NCBI RefSeq assembly: GCF_905220365.1
Contig: NC_061130.1
Coordinates: forward strand, 4,967,501-5,031,500
Source: Vanessa cardui
Taxonomy: Eukaryota; Arthropoda; Insecta; Lepidoptera; Nymphalidae
Length of the DNA stretch: 64,000 nucleotides
Direction: 5' to 3'
A program made the translations under genes and the position numbers. The notes under the pieces are model-generated. The model did not search any database and was not told where the DNA came from. It was given only the letters and a program-made list of their open reading frames with translations. This document shows positions 59,085 through 64,000 of the stretch, one piece after another. Positions within the stretch are counted from its first letter, which is position 1, and each line of letters opens with the position of its first letter.

Positions 59085-59573
59085 TTGTAAAATAAAAAAT
59101 GTTGTTAGAACAAAATCAGATAAAGTTTATCATTTTATGCGATATTAATTATTGTTTCATTGCTTCAACCTTGCTTAGCGTACATTAGACCTTGAGAAGT
59201 GTTAGCATGTTTTTTATATAGTATTTTATTAAACAGTATTTGTACAATACTTAACATGCGTAAGTAAGTTTCTGTATCCGTTTGTTTGTTACTAAATGAA
59301 ACAATACAAAGAATATATTTATTTTCAATTTTTTTTCAATGTATCTATTACATTTCGAGTTTGATAAATAGAATAAAAAACAATCAGTTCAAACGATAGT
59401 CAGAGCGCTTGTAAATGTGTTCAATAAAGTGCGTTGCGTTGTTTGTAAACGAATTACGCTTTGCTTTAACGAATTCGCTATAAAACACGATGAAACGATG
59501 GCGTTTTAGTTTGATATATCTTTGAGTATCAACTGAATGACTAATTTGCGAACGTGACTATTAATAACTATTA
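59085..59573. other. AT-rich gap
   Basis: Nothing recognised. Confidence 0.4.
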
Positions 59574-59803
59574 CAACAACAACAACAGCCTGTAAATTCC
59601 CACTGTTGGGCTGAAGGCCTCCTCTCCCTTTAAGGAGAAAGTTTGGAACATATTCCACCACGCTGTTCCAATGCGGGTTGGTGGAATACACATGTGGCAG
59701 AATTTCTATGAAATTTGTCGGTGCGACGGTGCTTGCCTGGGTTTGAACCCGCAACCATCGGTTGAGATGCACGCGTTCTAATCACTGAGCCATCTCGACT
59801 CAA
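59574..59803 (-). repeat. SINE family A, internally deleted, minus strand
   Basis: Flanked by TAATAACTATTA at 59562-59573 and 59804-59815. About 80 bp between GAAATTTGTC and GGTGCTTGCCTGG are gone. Confidence 0.9.
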
Positions 59804-59815
59804 TAATAACTATTA

Positions 59816-60739
59816 AGTAGCTTGTTTTTGCTATTTAGTGAAAACCTAAAAGTATTTTAATGTTTGGAAGCCGTAATATCGTGGCATGTGGGTGTCAGTC
59901 GGTAGACACGAGCATGTTCCAGGTGCGAAGGCAGCTGGCGAGGAGCGGGAGCGTGCCAGCCGCGTGCCCACATGTCGCTTTTTTACATACTTCGCTAAAT
60001 CCTCGTTATAATTAAACTAATGTACATTAAAGTGGAACAATATGAATATAGACTAAAAGTTAGCAAAATAAATAAGTGTCGTAAATATAAATAATATATT
60101 CAATTCAATTAAAAGAGACATTAAAATATTTAGATTATGTTATATAATTACATATACTGAGCAAAGTTAATAAGGAACCAAATATGTTATTCTTAAATAT
60201 AGAATGTAGCTCTTTCAATTTCTCTTTCACATAACAGTTTGAAACAACTGCTAGCTTGTTACGAAAGGATCGAGTTGAAAGTATAATTTGTTGTTAACGG
60301 CCTTCTCCCAATTGTAAAAATTTAAATAGTAACTTGTGAATGAATACGTTTTTGCAATACATAATATACAGATGAAGTAATGCGGTAAAAAACGTTTAAG
60401 CAGCTATGAATGAAACTTCATTCCAAGAAGGCTTTGTCACACATCCTGTGCCGTTCTTGCTTTTACCTGCCGCTATCTACGATATTTCATTGTTAATGTA
60501 CCCTATACCTGAGATTGTCCCAACGTAGTCTTGACAAAAAATTGTATGGTATAACAATTGAAGCGGTTTGCGTGCCGGAGGCGGACGAGCGTGGCATTGT
60601 TACATTCTCGGCTTGTATTAAAAATATCGCTCCTAGTGCCATACGGGCTAAGGTATTTATGAATGAACGTGACGGGCTGGCGAGTGGGATTGTCGGCGGC
60701 GGTCACAGCCAGGTAGAAAATTATACTTTTGGAATTCTT
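59816..60739. other. Upstream flank of the LRR-Ig gene
   Basis: A GC-rich patch at 59885-59985 contains TCAGTC at 59895, an initiator-like hexamer. Another at 60570-60720 is open in one plus frame from a TTG. Either could be a distal promoter or untranslated exon of the gene at 61068; neither encodes a recognisable protein. Confidence 0.35.
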
Positions 60740-60940
60740 TCAACACGCCGAGTGGGGCTACTCAACTCGGCGGCCGCGGATAAGCCGCAGAGCGGGGCGC
60801 GGGGTGCAGTCGGCGCGCATGCGTCGAGCACTTCTCGCTCAGACATTCCCTCCCTCTCAGTTGACTTACAGCCGTACGAGCGGACACCGTGCCGTCATGT
60901 GTCCCTCGCCAACTTTCTCGAGTAGTGATGTGATACGATA
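60740..60940 (+). promoter_or_regulatory. Candidate promoter and 5' UTR start of the LRR-Ig gene
   Basis: The most CpG-rich part of the window (GGCGGCCGCGG and GGGGCGCGGGG at 60769-60803), followed by a pyrimidine-rich stretch and TCAGTT at 60857-60862, a match to the arthropod initiator with A at 60859. There is no TATA box at -30. A GGAC motif at 60882 is a few bases short of the usual downstream promoter element position. From 60859 the 5' UTR would be about 209 nt without an intron. Confidence 0.35.
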
Positions 60941-61067
60941 CTGTTATATATAAAAATTATGTATAAATACACTTCTCGTTTGACATTTGTAGTGAGTGAA
61001 TAAATTTAAATAAACTTTTTTTGAAATGAAATGAACTATTCTGAATTGAAAAATAATTATTTCCAAA

Positions 61068-63008
61068 ATGAAATGGTTCACAGTGGTAGTGTTTGTGACG
61101 GTGTCAAAAACAGTTTTGGCTGGAATTGCTCCCCCTGGATCGTGCCCTGCAGTGTGTGCGTGCAAATGGAAAGGCGGAAAACAGACTGTGGAGTGTGTGG
61201 ACCGAGCTCTTATTACCGTGCCCGAGCCCGTGGATCCTGCTACGCAAGTGCTTGATCTTTCCGGGAATAATTTACAGATTCTTCCTCAGGAAGCATTCGC
61301 TAGAACGGGCCTTGTTAACTTGCAGCGTGTTTACCTCCGTAGTTGCAATATTGGACAAATAAATGACAGGGCATTTAAAGGTCTGACTAATTTAGTCGAG
61401 TTAGATCTCTCGCATAACTTACTCACTCAGATACCTTCAAATAGCTTCAAAGACGCGCCGTTTCTTAGAGATCTCACGCTTGCGAATAATCCTATATTAA
61501 AAATACACTCGGATGCACTCAATAATCTCGGTAGCATTGTTAAATTTGATTTGTCGAGATGTGATGTAAGAGATATCGCTGCTGACGTCTTCAAAAATTT
61601 GAAATCATTAGAATCATTGAAGTTAAATGGTAATAATCTTCGAGACCTGCCATTGAGTTCCTTGGAAAAATTAGAAAAATTAAGAGTTATTGATTTGTCG
61701 GATAATCCATGGATTTGCGACTGTCGTCTTCGCGATCTTAAGATGTGGTTATCGAATCATAAACTGTTTTCCTCTCCCAGTTGCGCATTACCGGCTCGGC
61801 TGGCTAACAAGCCTTTTTCCGAGTTAACTATTGATGAGTTTGCATGTAAACCAGAAATCGTACCCATTAACCGGCATGTTGAGGCAGCGATGGGTCAAAA
61901 TGCGACTGTTGTTTGCAGGGCGGAAGCCATGCCAAGTGCGAGCATTAATTGGTATTGGAATGGTAGATTATTACAAAATGGAACAAATTTTAATTCTCAT
62001 CAAAGAATTTATACATTCGAAGTGGGCGATATTAAGAAAAAATCAACGCTTGTATTAACTAATACCCAAGAACCCGGTTCGACTGAATTTTATTGCGTTG
62101 CTGAAAATAAAGGAGGAAGCGCGGAGGCGAATTTTACTTTACACGTTACTCAAATGGCAGCTGGAATGGCTTCATTAGGAAGTGCTCAAATAGCGAGTCT
62201 TGGAGCGGCATTGTTCTTAGTTATAATTGTAATTTCTTTAGGCTTATTGTTAACATTTGTCCGATTTCGTCCAACGCCTGCCTGTGAAAGTAAAACACCA
62301 AATACTTTAGATAGAGTTGTATCCGGCAACGAAGTCCATCCTACAGTAACGGATAGACCGCATGTGGCTGTTTTAAGTAATAGACAAGAATCGCAAAATT
62401 ACGACGATACCAAATGTAATCCAGTTTTAAAACCACCGAGGTCTAATGATATACCGTATACTACAAATCATTACGAAGGCCGTGGAAGCTTAATTACTGC
62501 CGGTGGGCCCGTTGTAGTTTCTCCCACTGTATCGGGAGGAATAGACCCTGATCTCATTAATGATACAAGGCCAGACAGTGCTAACCGTCCAGGCAGCGGA
62601 GAATACGCTCGTGAGGCATCCGATTCTTTGTATCCATCAGGCCTTTGGGATCAAATTAAAATGAATCAAGCTAATAATTTAGCTCGAGCAATAAGCTCAG
62701 CGATTCCAGCCTATTACAATGACCGAACGCCTATAATAGAAAATAGTAGTGTGAATGGATCTCACGAAGAACTGGGATATATGAGTCGCACCTTTCCTCG
62801 ATCTCACGCAATGGCTGCAGCTAATGCCGGTTCAGTGGACGGCCAGTATCCGGCCGATTACGGGTTGCCAGTGGGCGGAGCACGCACGTTGAGAGTGTGG
62901 CAGCGTGCTCCGCCGGTCCTTCCACCTGTCTCAGCACTAAAACGTGTCCTAACCATCACGAGGCCCTCTGAGGAAGGTTTCCAGGATGGCTGTGCAACTG
63001 ATGTTTAA
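61068..63008 (+). CDS. Kekkon-family LRR and Ig transmembrane protein, 646 aa
   Basis: Type I cell-surface protein. Signal peptide 1-19 (MKWFTVVVFVTVSKTVLAG); LRRNT with Cys26, 30, 32 and 43; seven leucine-rich repeats starting at 61, 85, 109, 133, 157, 181 and 205, an exact 24-residue period; LRRCT (NPWICDCRLRDLKMWL, Cys217, 219, 239, 260); one Ig domain (Cys283 and Cys343 with Trp295, YCVAENKGGSA); transmembrane helix about 375-398; cytoplasmic tail of about 248 residues ending A-T-D-V, a class I PDZ-ligand pattern. N-glycosylation sites are likely at NAT (278), NGT (304) and NFT (355). Seven LRRs plus one Ig is the hallmark of insect Kekkon proteins, which in Drosophila modulate EGFR (Kek1) and BMP (Kek5) signalling; which paralogue this is I cannot say. 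The start has A at -3 and is preceded by the signal-peptide frame's only ATG. The coding region is intronless. Confidence 0.95.
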   Translation: MKWFTVVVFVTVSKTVLAGIAPPGSCPAVCACKWKGGKQTVECVDRALITVPEPVDPATQVLDLSGNNLQILPQEAFARTGLVNLQRVYLRSCNIGQINDRAFKGLTNLVELDLSHNLLTQIPSNSFKDAPFLRDLTLANNPILKIHSDALNNLGSIVKFDLSRCDVRDIAADVFKNLKSLESLKLNGNNLRDLPLSSLEKLEKLRVIDLSDNPWICDCRLRDLKMWLSNHKLFSSPSCALPARLANKPFSELTIDEFACKPEIVPINRHVEAAMGQNATVVCRAEAMPSASINWYWNGRLLQNGTNFNSHQRIYTFEVGDIKKKSTLVLTNTQEPGSTEFYCVAENKGGSAEANFTLHVTQMAAGMASLGSAQIASLGAALFLVIIVISLGLLLTFVRFRPTPACESKTPNTLDRVVSGNEVHPTVTDRPHVAVLSNRQESQNYDDTKCNPVLKPPRSNDIPYTTNHYEGRGSLITAGGPVVVSPTVSGGIDPDLINDTRPDSANRPGSGEYAREASDSLYPSGLWDQIKMNQANNLARAISSAIPAYYNDRTPIIENSSVNGSHEELGYMSRTFPRSHAMAAANAGSVDGQYPADYGLPVGGARTLRVWQRAPPVLPPVSALKRVLTITRPSEEGFQDGCATDV

Positions 63009-63484
63009 AATAATGAACGTTACTAAGTCCAAATGTTTATATTGTAAATATATTATTACTTATATACCGTACATGTAACAGGTCATGTAATAGATTTTGT
63101 ATTATATAATTTATTTAGATTTAAGTAGTGGAAAGTTACATAGGATCCACGTGTGGAGGATCCACGACTGATTAGTTGGAAGAAGTAATAGTAAGTTATT
63201 ACGTGATATGGAACGGTATTACATAAGATCGCCAAATGATTAATATTAAACTGAATGTAATATATCCTGAATGTTGAAATCCAAAATAGATGTTACTTTA
63301 TTGATAAATACGTCGTAAGTATTATAAAAAAAATCCCTAAATATCCAAAGAAAAATTCCCTAATAGAAATACAATAATGTATTTTACTATGTGTTATTGT
63401 AATGCACAGAAAAATGTTATTTGATGTAAGATAATGTATGTGAATATTTTATGTTGAAAAAATTAGAAGTAACAATGGAAGTGT

Positions 63485-63490
63485 AATAAA
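63485..63490 (+). other. Poly(A) signal of the LRR-Ig gene
   Basis: AATAAA 476 bp after the stop. It gives a 3' UTR of about 0.5 kb. A second hexamer occurs near 63594. Confidence 0.55.
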
Positions 63491-64000
63491 CAAGGCGATT
63501 TAAAAAACTATATGCAGTATCTCTTTACAATAACCTCCTTGGATAATACTTTTAATAATTAAAATTCATTCTTTTTTCGAAACTAGACGCCATAATAAAT
63601 GCCTTAGTTATATTAGAATGAATAAACTTAAAAAAATATTCTTACACAAAAAAAACATTAACGCTTGTCACGACAATAATCTTAACTTGAAACTGCGAAG
63701 CGCAGCTCTTTATATAATAATATTGAATACTCAAGCCTTCTCTGAAACACGCTACATCTTTTTATAAACGTTTTATGTATATTGTTTTAGTAATTTATTC
63801 ATTCTCATTTACTAGATGAGAAATAATCATAAACCATTTTACATGCATACTAACTAGCATTAACAGATTAAGAGAGATTAATGTACAGTATTGTAATCAC
63901 TATATAGTACAAAGCAAAGTCACTTACCGCTCTTTGACCCTGTGTATGCTTAAATCTTTAAAATTACCCAAAGGATTCTGAATTGATATTATTTAATAGA
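63491..64000. other. Downstream AT-rich flank
   Basis: CTGCGAAGCGCAGCTC at about 63694 may be an element end. Nothing else recognised. Confidence 0.4.

Noticed and set aside
60515..60925. 136-codon plus frame upstream of the LRR-Ig gene
   Set aside because: It starts at TTG, not ATG, and lies in a GC-rich promoter-like region where stops are rare by composition; no domain is visible.
1..64000. CRISPR array, integrated virus, toxin or prokaryotic operon
   Set aside because: No regularly spaced direct repeats, no viral structural or replication genes and no clustered bacterial-type ORFs were seen; the repeats are dispersed SINEs and other transposable elements.

Overview
This is a eukaryotic window, almost certainly nuclear DNA of a lepidopteran, most likely a butterfly. 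Three things point there: an AT-rich background, dense tRNA-derived and Metulj-like SINEs of the kind known from butterfly genomes, and an insect kekkon-type LRR/Ig gene. Nothing looks prokaryotic, organellar or viral. There is no operon, CRISPR array or integrated virus.

The one unambiguous protein gene is at 61068-63008 (+). It encodes a 646-residue single-pass membrane protein in one uninterrupted reading frame: signal peptide, LRRNT, seven 24-residue LRRs, LRRCT, one Ig domain, a TM helix and a cytoplasmic tail ending in a PDZ-ligand-like T-D-V. A GC-rich, initiator-bearing stretch precedes it, an out-of-frame upstream ORF overlaps its start, and a poly(A) signal lies at 63485.

Reading splice signals by eye gave further candidates that a 60-codon ORF filter misses. 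The best is a two-exon gene for a 75-residue protein (40228-40312 joined to 42609-42751, +), phase-compatible and followed by AATAAA at 42883. The second is a minus-strand terminal exon at 48795-48951 with an acceptor, a stop and a poly(A) signal, plus a 93-codon ORF just upstream of it (49087-49368, -). Weaker candidates lie at 10621-10838, 12744-12941 (-), 34198-34383 (+) and 52407-52580 (-).

The rest is intergenic or intronic DNA filled with transposable elements. SINE family A (tRNA-derived, A box TGGCCCAGTGG, B box GGTTCAAACCC) has more than a dozen copies in two subfamilies, many with clean target-site duplications of 8-15 bp. SINE family B is also tRNA-derived and has a TTTA-repeat tail (five copies). 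Family C is Metulj-like (about a dozen copies). Other elements are a decayed mariner (3242-4466), Helitron-like elements ending in CTAGT, 3' scraps of several LINEs including an RTE-like one, two copies of a long-TIR MITE, a hAT-like MITE, a pogo-like end and a two-unit GC-rich tandem repeat at 31130-31562. Several insertions are nested and give a relative chronology.

I found no multi-gene system. The most interesting unexplained items are the 75-residue two-exon gene, the minus-strand cluster at 48.8-49.4 kb, and a perfect 23-bp-arm hairpin with a 2-nt loop at 19401-19448 that abuts a truncated SINE.
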